A stretch of 25,585 nucleotides of DNA from a virus, in the IMG/VR virus record IMGVR_UViG_3300035698_001097, positions 1 to 25,585 of that record. One strand, 5' to 3'. Positions 6,999 to 15,283 of this stretch are shown here, in pieces. Made by a program: the position numbers and the translations under genes. The notes below the pieces were generated by a model that was not told the DNA's origin, searched no databases, and saw only the letters and a program-made list of their open reading frames with translations. Within the stretch, counting starts at the first letter, position 1, and each line of letters starts with the position of its first letter.

Positions 6999-8858
6999 AG
7001 CAAGCGAATACGGGCTATTGAGATAACCCGCTCGATTATCTGATAAAGATATCAACGGATCGCCCGGTTGGGGACTTGTATTACTAACTGCGATGCTATT
7101 GCCACCCCCAGACCCCATGGATCTCAGTCCTTGCACCATCATTGCTGTGTTTTGAGCAATGTTTTGTAGGTATTGATTTGACTTGTGTTGTGCTTGTGCT
7201 AAGAATTTCAACCCCTCAGAACTACCACCACCTCTCAAGAACTCATTAATAGCGCCACCCTGTTTCAGACCCATAACCTCATCTCTTGAATTGAATTTAT
7301 GCAATTGACCACCTTTCAAGATAAAGTCTTGCATCTCGTCTGCTGGGGGATTTGTTCCTGTGACATAGGCACCAATAGATTTAATATACTTTTCAGGTAT
7401 AAGATAATCTGTTATCAATCCTCCAAGAAACTTGCCCCCCTGGTCGCCCAATATTCCCCCAGTGACGGCACCTATAAACGATCCAATACCCGGACCCGCA
7501 ACAACGGTTCCAAGGGCAGCACCCAATGTTCCAACCGACGCAGTTCCGATAACACCACCAACACCTTGAATAATTCGTCTACCAGATAACTGTTGTAATT
7601 GTTGCTCTGTTATTTCTCCCGCTTCATATCTGCCGCGTAATTCGTCCAAATCTCCTTTAGTCATGAATGATTCGATAATAGTTCCAATGAATGGAACTCT
7701 TTTTGCAAGTTTACCCAGTAATTTACCAACACCACCAGCACCTTTTAAAACTTTAGAAGTTGCAGCAGTCAAAGTTGATTTAGCTGCCCCCGCAGTCATA
7801 GAGAATGCTTTCTCTCCAACGGCTTTGGCGGCAGACCCGACTACCTTAGCGCCTTGCACTACACCTGTTCCCGCAGCTTTTGCCATGTTTACTGCCCCAG
7901 TTCCAACGGCTTTGGCGGCACCTCCAACTTTACCTATACCTGCTTTGCCTGTGTTCCACAACCAATCAATAGCACTCTTACCCACACCTTTACTTGCCCC
8001 TGCGCTTGCCCCTGCTCCTGTCGCAGTTGCCGCGCCTTTTACACCACCGGGTAATAAACTTTGAACGCCTTTTAAAGCAGCTGAAACTACAGAGGCGATT
8101 TTATTCTTGATACCAAGAAAAAACTTTCCAATAGCACTTATGGCATCATCAATTATACCTGTAAATGCTTTATATGCCTTAGATCCTGTTACTTTGCCCC
8201 ATAACCCTGCGATCTTATTTCCAATAGATTTAAAGATACCAACAATTTTATTCTTAAGATATCCAAAGACACCTTTAATTTTACCCCATGCCTTAGACAT
8301 GACGCTCTTTGTCTTGTTCCACCCCCACTTCACACCGTTCCACAGTTTTCCCGCAAGCCCCTTGATACCCTTCCACAGCTTGTCAATGGCACCCTTCAAC
8401 TTGGTCCAGATCTTCTTGATGCCACTCATCAGCAATTGCTTGAGCGCAGAAGGATTTAAATATTTGGCCAGGCCCGCAAGTCCAAGAAGACCCAATAGAG
8501 ATGCCAAAAGACCACTACCACTGGAGCCCGAACCACCCCCAGATGCCGCAAGAGCAACAGGCTTAGGTGTGGATTTTGGCAATTTGGATACTTGTGTTTG
8601 CGCTCTAGTATCTGGTGCCCTCTTCTTCTGCTCATCAAAAAATCGACCAACAAAAATGTCAGTTGCTTCTTTGGTTCTCGTTTTTTCAGATGATGATAAT
8701 CTCGATGGCTTTGCTTCGGTAGATCCAAATGTGGAGTTCTCCGATTTGATGATATTTTTATCGACGAGTTTAGACTGCCCACTACTCATATCCATGAGTT
8801 GACCAGTCAATTTTGTTTGCTCGTTTAATACCTGTAGGAACTCTGTTGCTATGTCCAC
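6996..8858 (-). CDS. Tail tape-measure protein (T4 gp29 counterpart)
   Basis: The 620-residue protein is close in size to T4 gp29 (590), so a T4-scale tail is likely if length is ruled the same way. Residues 1-100 are polar and helical. Residues 116-132 are a hydrophobic stretch (GLLASLLGLLGLAGLAK). Residues 145-225 carry an irregular repeat built on 'W.K.KG' (IWTKLKG, LWKGIKG, LWNGVKWGW, AWGKIKG, LWGKVTG). A long Ala/Gly section follows, then a glycine-zipper-like segment (GGVIGTASVGTLGAALGTVV), typical of tape measures that insert into membranes. The start is taken as GTG at 8858, with a TAAATA box 6 nt upstream; an overlapping out-of-frame ATG lies 2 nt before it. It lies between the assembly-protein pair and the tube-cap gene. 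Confidence 0.75.
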   Translation of the reverse strand: MDIATEFLQVLNEQTKLTGQLMDMSSGQSKLVDKNIIKSENSTFGSTEAKPSRLSSSEKTRTKEATDIFVGRFFDEQKKRAPDTRAQTQVSKLPKSTPKPVALAASGGGSGSSGSGLLASLLGLLGLAGLAKYLNPSALKQLLMSGIKKIWTKLKGAIDKLWKGIKGLAGKLWNGVKWGWNKTKSVMSKAWGKIKGVFGYLKNKIVGIFKSIGNKIAGLWGKVTGSKAYKAFTGIIDDAISAIGKFFLGIKNKIASVVSAALKGVQSLLPGGVKGAATATGAGASAGASKGVGKSAIDWLWNTGKAGIGKVGGAAKAVGTGAVNMAKAAGTGVVQGAKVVGSAAKAVGEKAFSMTAGAAKSTLTAATSKVLKGAGGVGKLLGKLAKRVPFIGTIIESFMTKGDLDELRGRYEAGEITEQQLQQLSGRRIIQGVGGVIGTASVGTLGAALGTVVAGPGIGSFIGAVTGGILGDQGGKFLGGLITDYLIPEKYIKSIGAYVTGTNPPADEMQDFILKGGQLHKFNSRDEVMGLKQGGAINEFLRGGGSSEGLKFLAQAQHKSNQYLQNIAQNTAMMVQGLRSMGSGGGNSIAVSNTSPQPGDPLISLSDNRAGYLNSPYSLA

Positions 8859-8864
8859 ATATAT

Positions 8865-8870
8865 TATTTA
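8865..8870 (-). promoter_or_regulatory. TAAATA late-promoter-like box
   Basis: 6 nt before the GTG start of the tape measure at 8858; supports that non-ATG start. Confidence 0.6.
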
Positions 8871-8880
8871 CCTCAAGAGA

Positions 8881-9603
8881 TTACTCAAAGAACGTTGAAT
8901 CAATATCTACTGTAATTCCATCGTATGTTAGCATCTTTTCATCGTATTCCCGAACCTCGATGATGAAGTCCGTTATCTGATTTGTGATGTTTGCCGGAAG
9001 ATTATCCAAGATTTTAATTCTATTAGAAGTAGACAGATCGTCCATCTTAAGTTCTTTTCCATTGAATACGATCTTATCTACGAACTTCGGGACTTCCCAT
9101 GATAAAATCTTTGAAACATTTTGCCCAATATGGTCCGCATTAATCTTTTTCAGATCTTCAATACAAATGGCCAAATATTTATTCTCCTGTTTTAGAGTTG
9201 GAATACGAAGTTGAATCTCATATGCTTCGGCGGTCACGGTCATCTTCTCAATAGGTTCGAATGGTCTATATCCCTTGATCAGATCCATCACATCGACCTC
9301 CGACTCGTCTTTTTTGATTTTCTTAGATGAGATGTTCTTCCGAAGTCCCAACATGATTGGAACTCGATCATAGATCTTCAAAGACTCCTCTGAGGAGTTG
9401 AACAATATAACGTCATTCAAACTTTTAATAAATGACATCACGCCTGCAATCCCGTCCAATCCAGTCGTCACCAATTCTTTTTGCTGTTTAAATGACATTG
9501 GTTTGATTTGGACGACCTTTGTGGTTGTCTTTACTTTGATTGTGTCGGATTGCTTATCTCTAATTACATCGAGAAAGTCCTGTAGTTCAAATTTATCGCT
9601 CAT
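8881..9603 (-). CDS. Baseplate hub/tail assembly protein (gp26/gp51-like)
   Basis: The opening follows the gp26 pattern of T4-like phages: a short strand, then 'KPMSFKQQKELV', a helical stretch, and a 'YDR+..L.LR' motif (SLKIYDRVPIMLGLRKNISS) where relatives read 'FDIEYLFLQ+R'. The C-terminal half is helical and includes LDNLPANITNQITDFIIEVR. In T4, gp26 and gp51 are needed to assemble the hub around the tape measure. This gene lies immediately before the tape measure, the slot of tail-assembly chaperones in other tailed phages. Its start overlaps the upstream stop (ATGA), so it is coupled to the related gene at 9600-10388. Specific numbering is not possible by eye. Confidence 0.5.
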   Translation of the reverse strand: MSDKFELQDFLDVIRDKQSDTIKVKTTTKVVQIKPMSFKQQKELVTTGLDGIAGVMSFIKSLNDVILFNSSEESLKIYDRVPIMLGLRKNISSKKIKKDESEVDVMDLIKGYRPFEPIEKMTVTAEAYEIQLRIPTLKQENKYLAICIEDLKKINADHIGQNVSKILSWEVPKFVDKIVFNGKELKMDDLSTSNRIKILDNLPANITNQITDFIIEVREYDEKMLTYDGITVDIDSTFFE

Positions 9604-10388
9604 ATACTTAATTTAGTCTCAGTGTTCGTTTTTTCAACCTCTTCCGAAAATAGACGCATCAATAGATCTAAATCTTTTGGCGTCTTCTTAGATAGATAGG
9701 TGACATCGGGAATCCTCTTAGATAGGATAAATAGAATTTCCAGAATGTCATCATAATTGTAATAACTATAAATTGTCTTCAGGGTTGAGAATGCGGAGTT
9801 GTTGAAGAAGTTCACCTTGATCTCTGGAAGTCCTAACTTACTCTCCATGAGAAGAATCTCGTCCCCATGATGAGATATGATATAATCCTTAACCGTGGCA
9901 ATGACGCCAAATGGCAAACTGTTTAAAGTCTGAGCCTTATCAAAATTGGGAAGACCTCTAAAGTTTAAGTGTTTATTATTTACAGTTAAACCATATATCA
10001 CCTCAGATATTATATCATCCGATTTATTATATATACAATTTATTGGTAGTCCCACGGTGATATCGAATCCATCGACATGTAATGTTTTAGTTATATTTGG
10101 AATATCTTCCAATAACTTGGACTCCCACAGTTCCAATCTAATTGAAATATTTGCTTTATCATTATTGAATATAATATCATCATTGATATATACTGATCGT
10201 GCTTTTAGTAAAGCATAAAAAAGATCAAAAGCATTATAGTCTCCCCGGACCTTAGATCTCAGAAGTCGATAGAGGGCAGTGTCAGAATCATTCTCAATTA
10301 AAAATGATACAGATTGAATATCCTCGATTGTGAAGGGCTCGACGAATATTAAATTGTCTGAAAATAAACTAGGAATCTCTAGAGTCAT
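9600..10388 (-). CDS. Baseplate hub/tail assembly protein (gp26/gp51-like), paralogous layout
   Basis: This protein of 262 residues has the same gp26-type opening as its downstream neighbour: VEPFTIEDIQSVSFLIENDS, then 'NAFDLFYALLKARSVYINDD', matching '.FD...L...RA.S.G'. It closes with a helical segment (DDILEILFILSKRIPDV, then TPKDLDLLMRLFSEEVEK) like the gp26/gp51 C-terminus. It starts at an ATGA overlap with the tube-like gene upstream and ends at an ATGA overlap with the next gene, so three genes form one coupled unit: tube-like protein, this one, and the second assembly protein. Function as a tape-measure or hub assembly chaperone is inferred from position and pattern. Confidence 0.5.
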   Translation of the reverse strand: MTLEIPSLFSDNLIFVEPFTIEDIQSVSFLIENDSDTALYRLLRSKVRGDYNAFDLFYALLKARSVYINDDIIFNNDKANISIRLELWESKLLEDIPNITKTLHVDGFDITVGLPINCIYNKSDDIISEVIYGLTVNNKHLNFRGLPNFDKAQTLNSLPFGVIATVKDYIISHHGDEILLMESKLGLPEIKVNFFNNSAFSTLKTIYSYYNYDDILEILFILSKRIPDVTYLSKKTPKDLDLLMRLFSEEVEKTNTETKLSI

Positions 10389-10978
10389 AATTGCTCATAA
10401 TTTTGACATGCAAAATTGATAGACTTTTCTTTGAAGTCTGTATTTCCATAATCCAACCTAAAAGATTCGATTGCAGTTGGAAATACCTTCGTGAATTTAA
10501 ACCCTTTCATCAATTGCCCCCCATTTGTGTATTGTCGAACTTCCATATCTCCTTTCAAGGATACGCCCTGTTCGATTAATCCTTTATGCTCAATCGCAAT
10601 TAACCATGGCCGAAAGAAGTTGTGCTCAATGTCCATCTCAGTCTCCAGAAAGTTGACAGAGACTCGGTCCAAGAAGTTTGTTCTTTTAACCATGGCATAT
10701 CCGGGAAGAAAACCTCCGGTGTTTTCCATTCCCAACGCCACAAACTCTGATTTCTCATTTGGCATTACTACTTCTCGGGCCACCAAAATATTTCCCCCTT
10801 TTGTCATATCAAATGGATTGATCTTGGCCTGCCATTTTTCACCCGCCTCACTCAAAACACTATTGATTGCCCCCTCAGTTACGCCATCGATTGTGACGCT
10901 CCACAATACAGGAAGGTGGAGGGCGAACTTCCGATCACTGGCAAAGGAAGAGAAAAACTGTGTAATACTTGGGTGCAT
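10385..10978 (-). CDS. Tail-tube-like protein (second tube-fold paralogue)
   Basis: This 197-residue soluble protein has the strand-rich layout of T4 gp19-type tube proteins. An N-terminal part (FALHLPVLWSVTIDG) is followed by an inserted region with VMPNEKSEFVALGMENTGGF, a helix-containing middle (FRPWLIAIEHKGLI), and a C-terminal sheet (GFKFTKVFPTAIESFRLDYG, ending KSINFACQNYEQL). 'F...V.PTAI..F.LDYG' is the characteristic closing segment of tube proteins. It lies downstream of the true tube gene. It could form a special ring at the tube end (initiator or terminator) or a baseplate component. A TAAATA box lies 6 nt before the ATG, preceded by an 11-bp hairpin. Confidence 0.6.
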   Translation of the reverse strand: MHPSITQFFSSFASDRKFALHLPVLWSVTIDGVTEGAINSVLSEAGEKWQAKINPFDMTKGGNILVAREVVMPNEKSEFVALGMENTGGFLPGYAMVKRTNFLDRVSVNFLETEMDIEHNFFRPWLIAIEHKGLIEQGVSLKGDMEVRQYTNGGQLMKGFKFTKVFPTAIESFRLDYGNTDFKEKSINFACQNYEQL

Positions 10979-10984
10979 CGATAA

Positions 10985-10990
10985 TATTTA
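10985..10990 (-). promoter_or_regulatory. CTAAATA late-promoter-like box
   Basis: 6 nt before the ATG at 10978, just downstream of the 11001-11031 hairpin. Confidence 0.6.
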
Positions 10991-11000
10991 GCTCGTATAG

Positions 11001-11031
11001 CCCATATCTCCAATACTTATGGAGATATGGG
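11001..11031. promoter_or_regulatory. 11-bp perfect hairpin between tail genes
   Basis: The arms 11001-11011 and 11021-11031 are perfectly complementary around a 9-nt loop. There is no T tract on either strand, so it is not a standard intrinsic terminator. On the - strand it follows the stop of the ORF at 11049 and precedes the TAAATA box of the tube-like gene. It may act in mRNA end formation or stability, or as an insulator between units. Confidence 0.7.
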
Positions 11032-11034
11032 AGA

Positions 11035-11055
11035 ATGTCAAGGATTACTTAGAGA
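11035..11055. repeat. 21-bp direct repeat, copy distal to the tube gene
   Basis: Identical to 11475-11495. On the - strand it contains the stop codon (11049-11051) of the unknown ORF. The two copies are 440 bp apart and frame that ORF. Confidence 0.95.
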
Positions 11056-11474
11056 TGATTATACAGATATCCCACCAATTTTACATCTGGACCACCACCA
11101 TTGTTACCAACCGTGTCCAATGCAATTTTCAATTTGTCTAAAGATATTTGTTTTGAGGCGTTTGGTCCCTGTATATTTACATTCTCTCCATCTATTGACA
11201 CTTGAACAGATATTCCCTTATTCTGTGTGAAATAATCCGTAATAACTTGTTGTAAATTATTATGGTCGTCAACTTTATCAGATAAATCAGTAGACACATG
11301 CTGTGTGATGTTATCTCCTCTTACATTTACCGGAATATCTGTTGTTGATGGGGACGGCCACATAGAAGCTGCGGCTAATCCAGCAGCACCCAGTCCAGCG
11401 GCTTTTGCTTTCCAGCCTTCTTCAATTGTATCATAATACAATTGTTCAATATTTTCAAAGTCTTTTGTGTTCAT
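11049..11474 (-). CDS. Unknown protein, 141 aa, bounded by direct repeats
   Basis: I do not recognise this protein. Residues 4-21 (KDFENIEQLYYDTIEEGW) form a predicted amphipathic helix ending near an I-x-E site. A short hydrophobic Ala/Gly stretch follows (AAGLGAAGLAAASMW), which could be a transmembrane or packing segment. The rest is polar and could alternate strands and helices (KGISVQVSIDGENVNIQGPN). The gene lies between the tube and the second tube-like gene, and 21-bp direct repeats mark both of its edges. It has no TAAATA box, unlike most genes starting a unit here; its start follows the tube stop by 10 nt. The setting suggests later insertion and a virion or assembly role. Confidence 0.7.
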   Translation of the reverse strand: MNTKDFENIEQLYYDTIEEGWKAKAAGLGAAGLAAASMWPSPSTTDIPVNVRGDNITQHVSTDLSDKVDDHNNLQQVITDYFTQNKGISVQVSIDGENVNIQGPNASKQISLDKLKIALDTVGNNGGGPDVKLVGYLYNHL

Positions 11475-11495
11475 ATGTCAAGGATTACTTAGAGA
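11475..11495. repeat. 21-bp direct repeat, copy at the tube gene stop
   Basis: Identical to 11035-11055. On the - strand it contains the last codons and TAA stop of the tube gene and ends exactly at the base before the ATG of the unknown ORF. Confidence 0.95.
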
Positions 11496-12051
11496 AATCT
11501 TCATACCAGTGGTATGAGAATGTAGTAGCAAGTTTCAGGATTTCTCCTGTGCCATCCGCAATTGCATACTCAACATTTGAAACATTACGAACACCAACCC
11601 CGACAAGTTTCAAAGACTTAATAATTTCAAATCCTTGTCCTCCTTGGTTGCCTTGTCCACAAGGAGCACCAAGAACATCAAGGATGATATAAGATTCGGG
11701 ACCGGGCATACACATTTGGCCAGTAGTTGTTTCATTATCGAATGCCGCTCTTGATGCTTGTTCCAATTTAGTTCTCAGATCCAGAGATTGGTCCATGTAA
11801 AACTCTATAGGCCAAGCCTCAGAACCGGGATAAGTAGATTTTCCATTCAAGTGAAATACTTGTCCGGAGTAATTTACAGTTTTATCTTCAATGTCTCTAC
11901 CGGGTAGAGTAGCAGTTCTAGCAAATACCAGGTCTGTTTCTCCATCCAGAGACATCCCTGCGACTTCGATTTGTTTGATCCTCATGAAAAAGTCCCGAGA
12001 GAACTGTTTTTGGGATGCGATGTTGAAAAAAGTATTGATTGTCGTGGGCAT
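11485..12051 (-). CDS. 19: Tail tube protein (T4 gp19-like)
   Basis: This protein forms the stacked rings of the inner tail tube. Its 188 residues compare with 163 in T4 gp19. The N-terminal strand and loop read FMRIKQIEVAGMSLDG, followed by RTATLPGRDIEDKTVNYSGQ, the 'PGR......V.Y.G' motif of the family. Then come the 'P......FY.D...DLR..LE' segment (AWPIEFYMDQSLDLRTKLEQ) and a C-terminal sheet (KLVGVGVRNVSNVEYAIADG, ending LATTFSYHWYEDF). It directly follows the sheath gene, as 19 follows 18 in T4. A TAAATA box lies 5 nt before the ATG. Confidence 0.8.
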   Translation of the reverse strand: MPTTINTFFNIASQKQFSRDFFMRIKQIEVAGMSLDGETDLVFARTATLPGRDIEDKTVNYSGQVFHLNGKSTYPGSEAWPIEFYMDQSLDLRTKLEQASRAAFDNETTTGQMCMPGPESYIILDVLGAPCGQGNQGGQGFEIIKSLKLVGVGVRNVSNVEYAIADGTGEILKLATTFSYHWYEDFSK

Positions 12052-12056
12052 ATAAT

Positions 12057-12062
12057 TATTTA
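12057..12062 (-). promoter_or_regulatory. CTAAATA late-promoter-like box
   Basis: 5 nt before the ATG of the tail tube gene at 12051. Confidence 0.6.
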
Positions 12063-12066
12063 GTTA

Positions 12067-14361
12067 TTAGACGAGTTCTTCGAAACTTGTTCCAGTTCTG
12101 ACCGCTGTAAATTGGACAATAATGAATTCCGCAGTTCTCGTTGGCTTCAGATAGATATCACACATCATTTCATTTGCGTCGATGACCTCATTTGAATTGT
12201 TCCTCTCATCGCAGACAATCAAGTAGTCATATAGCCCACCATTTTGTTTAGCATATTCGAAGATTGGAGTTAGAGTATTGACGAATCGGGTTCTTGTGAA
12301 CTCGTTATTCGGTTGAAAAACGAAGAAGATCGCAGCTTTTTTAGTTGGTCTTTCAAGAGCCAAGAAGAGTCTACGGACATTGATTCTATCAAATGCACTA
12401 GGTTTCTTGAGCAATGTTTTCTGACCAAAGATCGCCATTCCCTGTGATGGGGAGAAAAGAACAGGATTTATGTTACTCTTGTAGAGTTCATCCCGTTGTT
12501 TTTGATTTGGCGTGATTGCGATATCCAGAACATTTCCTTTGACTAATCCTCTGGTGTAACCAGCAGGAGCAGACCATGGGAATTCGGCAGCATCACTCTT
12601 AGCATATGCCGCCGCAGCAACAGGAGAGAATGGAACCCAGATCTTATCACCGAGGAAGTCTTCGTATATTTGTGCCCAGTTTGCATAAACTGCGCCATAG
12701 GAAGTGGTGGTGTTTGACATCTGATGTCTGATCGGCCAATAACCATATTGTTGGAAACTCTTAGATCTATCACCAAGAACTTTACTGTTCTTGCCAGTGA
12801 CCAAGATTTGTCTTAGAGGATCGGCAATGAACATGCAGTCTCCGCGACCACCAAGTAATTCACAGAAGTTTACGAACTTAGTTGCAACTGCATCATAATC
12901 ACCTCTAATGTCTGTTCCTGTGGAATCGAGGGCACTTGAAGTTTGCAGGGCAGAAATATTTGGCACCAGCGCAGTGTCATCATAGTAACTCAAGCTTAAT
13001 TGAGTCATGGATGTGTGGACTGTTCCAAGACCAGCTTCAACCACAAGGTCAATGTCATAGATTTCGTCATTGTTTACTGATTCCAGAGCACGTTCCACTT
13101 TAGTTGGGATCGATCCCAGAACTTTTTCAGAGAGAACGTTTGAAGAATATGTTCCAACAGGATACAAATTGTCCGACTCCGTTAAGATAGTCGCCATGTT
13201 TGTAAGGACAGCAGGAAGAATACCACTCTTAGACGATAGGCTAAGAGCATTTGTTGTTAGGAAGTTGGTCAACATGCGGACCTTACGAAGTGGCTCTCCA
13301 TCATCGTTGACTGAAGAATTTTGGTTCTTCTTAGAGACATATGGATTAACCATAACTTCAACATTTCGACTATTGGTATCTTGAGATTCCAAGAAGAATG
13401 ACACCGAAGGTCCACCAGTTGGATTCAATTGCTGTCTGTTAAAGTCCATGGCTCCAACAATACGATCCTCAAGGACATAATCCAATTTGAATGCGTCTGT
13501 GGCATAAAGACTCTTGCGAAGCTTAACAATACCAACACTAAGAACGTCATCATCTTCAGCCCCGTCGATATTGTAATCGGTGAGGTTTTCCAGAAGTTGA
13601 GAAACATTATTATAAGAGCCAGAAGCACCAGTCAAATTAAATTGTAGTGTTCCTTGTGGGATTGATGTGAAATCAACAGGAGTAGCACTTAGAGAATTAG
13701 TGCTAACCGTTTTCACCCCAATTACTGATTCATGGGCCGTTCCATAGTTAAGATTGGTGTTATCGGCAATACCAACATAATAACCTTCAAATTGGCTATT
13801 GATAGTTGTTTGAGATTTGTTTAGGACGATAAGTGCCGATTTTCCAAGATCTGTGATCGTTGGAATGGTTCCAAGAGCATTACCAGACAGGCTCCAAGTG
13901 AAAAGAGATCCTTCGAGAGCTTGTCTATACTGATCTTCAGTTAGAACAAATTGAGTAGGCGCACCAAGTAAGATCGTTCCTGCACTCAAAGTATCAAAAT
14001 TGGTTCCTGACAATGCTGTTACGGTGTCGTATGTTAAGGCAGGATACGCCAGAGCAGAATAATAAGAACCAAAACCAACACCAGAAGCCTCACCATATGG
14101 GAGTCTGGAAGTATAAATGCTGGCAGGAGATGTCAGCAATTCTTTGATGCCATAGTAGAAATATCTCTCTGCACTATTGGTTGGGGTGCCATAGACAGCC
14201 TCCAATTCATCATTGGTAGTGATTTTCAATACCTCATCTGTCGGCCCTTGGGGGGCGAAACCTGTGATGAACACATTTGTGCCCACCGAAGCTGGCGCAA
14301 TTAGAGAATAGTCCCGCTCTAAAATTTGAACTCCGGGAGATAAGATTGATCGTGTGGCCAT
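12067..14361 (-). CDS. 18: Contractile tail sheath protein (T4 gp18-like)
   Basis: The sheath polymerises around the tube and contracts to drive it through the host envelope. The start SILSPGVQILERDYSLIAPA carries the 'SPGV...E.D' signature. The next segment, VGTNVFITGFAPQGPTDEVL, is the usual first strand block. The closing block (EMMCDIYLKPTRTAEFIIVQ, then FTAVRTGTSFEELV) is the conserved C-terminal domain whose final strand links to neighbouring subunits. At 764 residues it is longer than T4 gp18 (659); the extra material is in the variable outer middle region. It lies upstream of the tube gene, and a TAAATA box is 6 nt before the ATG. Confidence 0.95.
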   Translation of the reverse strand: MATRSILSPGVQILERDYSLIAPASVGTNVFITGFAPQGPTDEVLKITTNDELEAVYGTPTNSAERYFYYGIKELLTSPASIYTSRLPYGEASGVGFGSYYSALAYPALTYDTVTALSGTNFDTLSAGTILLGAPTQFVLTEDQYRQALEGSLFTWSLSGNALGTIPTITDLGKSALIVLNKSQTTINSQFEGYYVGIADNTNLNYGTAHESVIGVKTVSTNSLSATPVDFTSIPQGTLQFNLTGASGSYNNVSQLLENLTDYNIDGAEDDDVLSVGIVKLRKSLYATDAFKLDYVLEDRIVGAMDFNRQQLNPTGGPSVSFFLESQDTNSRNVEVMVNPYVSKKNQNSSVNDDGEPLRKVRMLTNFLTTNALSLSSKSGILPAVLTNMATILTESDNLYPVGTYSSNVLSEKVLGSIPTKVERALESVNNDEIYDIDLVVEAGLGTVHTSMTQLSLSYYDDTALVPNISALQTSSALDSTGTDIRGDYDAVATKFVNFCELLGGRGDCMFIADPLRQILVTGKNSKVLGDRSKSFQQYGYWPIRHQMSNTTTSYGAVYANWAQIYEDFLGDKIWVPFSPVAAAAYAKSDAAEFPWSAPAGYTRGLVKGNVLDIAITPNQKQRDELYKSNINPVLFSPSQGMAIFGQKTLLKKPSAFDRINVRRLFLALERPTKKAAIFFVFQPNNEFTRTRFVNTLTPIFEYAKQNGGLYDYLIVCDERNNSNEVIDANEMMCDIYLKPTRTAEFIIVQFTAVRTGTSFEELV

Positions 14362-14367
14362 ATAAAC

Positions 14368-14373
14368 TATTTA
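14368..14373 (-). promoter_or_regulatory. ATAAATA late-promoter-like box
   Basis: 6 nt before the ATG of the sheath gene at 14361; extended form AATAAATA. Confidence 0.65.
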
Positions 14374-14419
14374 TTCTTTTTCATCAACAAATTTAAATTT
14401 TAAAATATTTAATAAGTTA

Positions 14420-15106
14420 TCATTTAGGGGTATAATCTTTAATTTTTAGTATTGTGTGTAGAGGTAAGGAGTGTCTCGTTGATTTTTGTATATGTTTAAT
14501 CTCTTTAATTCCGTTTCGACGCAATGCTGATAATGTCTCTCTGTCTATTTTTAAAGTGTCGATACAATCTTGTATATTATTATAACGTATTTCGTATTCC
14601 TCTTGTATTGGTTCTAAAAATACAATAATAAATGGTCTGTTATATTTTTGCATTGTTGGAAGTTTTTGAAGGGCGGGCTTATCTAAAAATTTTAATGTTA
14701 TTTTAGAATTTTCTGAGAATTTATGCTTAGTATTTTTTCTAATTCGAGGAATTGTTAATTTCCCAGTCGTCTTTAAAATTTGGAGAAATTTCGAATTTAA
14801 ATTTGTCTTTATGTAACAGTCCTTTCTATGTTCACACAAAATGTTATATTTTCCATGTATAGGATCGTCTACACTCAATTCAAATGGGTCTCTGATAACC
14901 GCCAAATAATTTTTATATCGTTTATCATCATGGAACATGTCCTTTACTCTTTTTCCTTTTTTGTTACTTGGAAATGAATACCCCAAAGTTCCCTCCCCAC
15001 CACAGGTTAAATTTACTAAGGTTCCTTCTTTGGTATTTTTTCTACCATAAAGTTTTATGAATTCTTTTTCTTTTTCTTTTAATTCTAATATTGGGAGATT
15101 CTTCAT
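14420..15106 (-). CDS. GIY-YIG homing endonuclease, C-terminal part of a frameshifted gene
   Basis: The ORF from the ATG at 15106 encodes only the later part of the enzyme. Residues 14-45 read EFIKLYGRKN...GTLVNLTCGGEGTLG, the known end of GIY-YIG nuclease domains in this group ('E..FI..YGR....G.L.N.T.GGEG'). The remainder is a basic DNA-binding region with a C-terminal helix-turn-helix-like stretch (YNNIQDCIDTLKIDRETLSA). The GIY-YIG core itself lies upstream at 15107-15270 in the same frame but without a start codon. The gene is Lys-rich and AT-rich, unlike the sheath gene it precedes. As it stands it lacks a start for the catalytic part and may be inactive. Confidence 0.8.
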   Translation of the reverse strand: MKNLPILELKEKEKEFIKLYGRKNTKEGTLVNLTCGGEGTLGYSFPSNKKGKRVKDMFHDDKRYKNYLAVIRDPFELSVDDPIHGKYNILCEHRKDCYIKTNLNSKFLQILKTTGKLTIPRIRKNTKHKFSENSKITLKFLDKPALQKLPTMQKYNRPFIIVFLEPIQEEYEIRYNNIQDCIDTLKIDRETLSALRRNGIKEIKHIQKSTRHSLPLHTILKIKDYTPK

Positions 15107-15282
15107 AATTATTTCAACTTCATATGGAGTGTTATTAACTACCCGGTTCCAAAAAATAGCTCTTCCACCTCTTAAAAATGCTCGCTTATAATCGTTATCC
15201 GTTCCAATCCCAACATAAAATACCTCATTTTTATCTAATCGTATATGTCTATATAAATATCCTACTGTTTTTTATCGCTCAT
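15107..15282 (-). pseudogene. N-terminal GIY-YIG core of the same endonuclease, split by an A6 run
   Basis: The frame of the downstream ORF continues upstream with GYLYRHIRLDKNEVFYVGIG, then TDNDYKRAFLRGGRAIFWNR, the catalytic core (GYLY...FYVGIG, then Arg). This is open back to a TAA overlapping a run of six A residues (15268-15273, T on the + strand). An ATG at 15282 reads MSDKKQ and then stops. With one more A it would read MSDKKTVGYLYRHIRL, a normal start for this family. So the gene is most simply a full GIY-YIG enzyme with a 1-nt deletion in a homopolymer, either real or a sequencing error. The stop of the 55-aa ORF lies 1 nt before this ATG. Confidence 0.8.
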
Positions 15283-15283
15283 C

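Noticed and set aside
8107-8802. A 231-aa + strand ORF
   Set aside because: Antisense shadow of the tape-measure gene; hydrophobic and proline-rich composition follows from the complementary Gly/Ala/Lys codons.
11001-11031. Intrinsic terminator
   Set aside because: The stem is not followed by a T tract on either strand, so it is listed as a hairpin only.
15252-15259. TATAAATA on the + strand
   Set aside because: It lies inside the antisense of the endonuclease core and no + strand gene follows.
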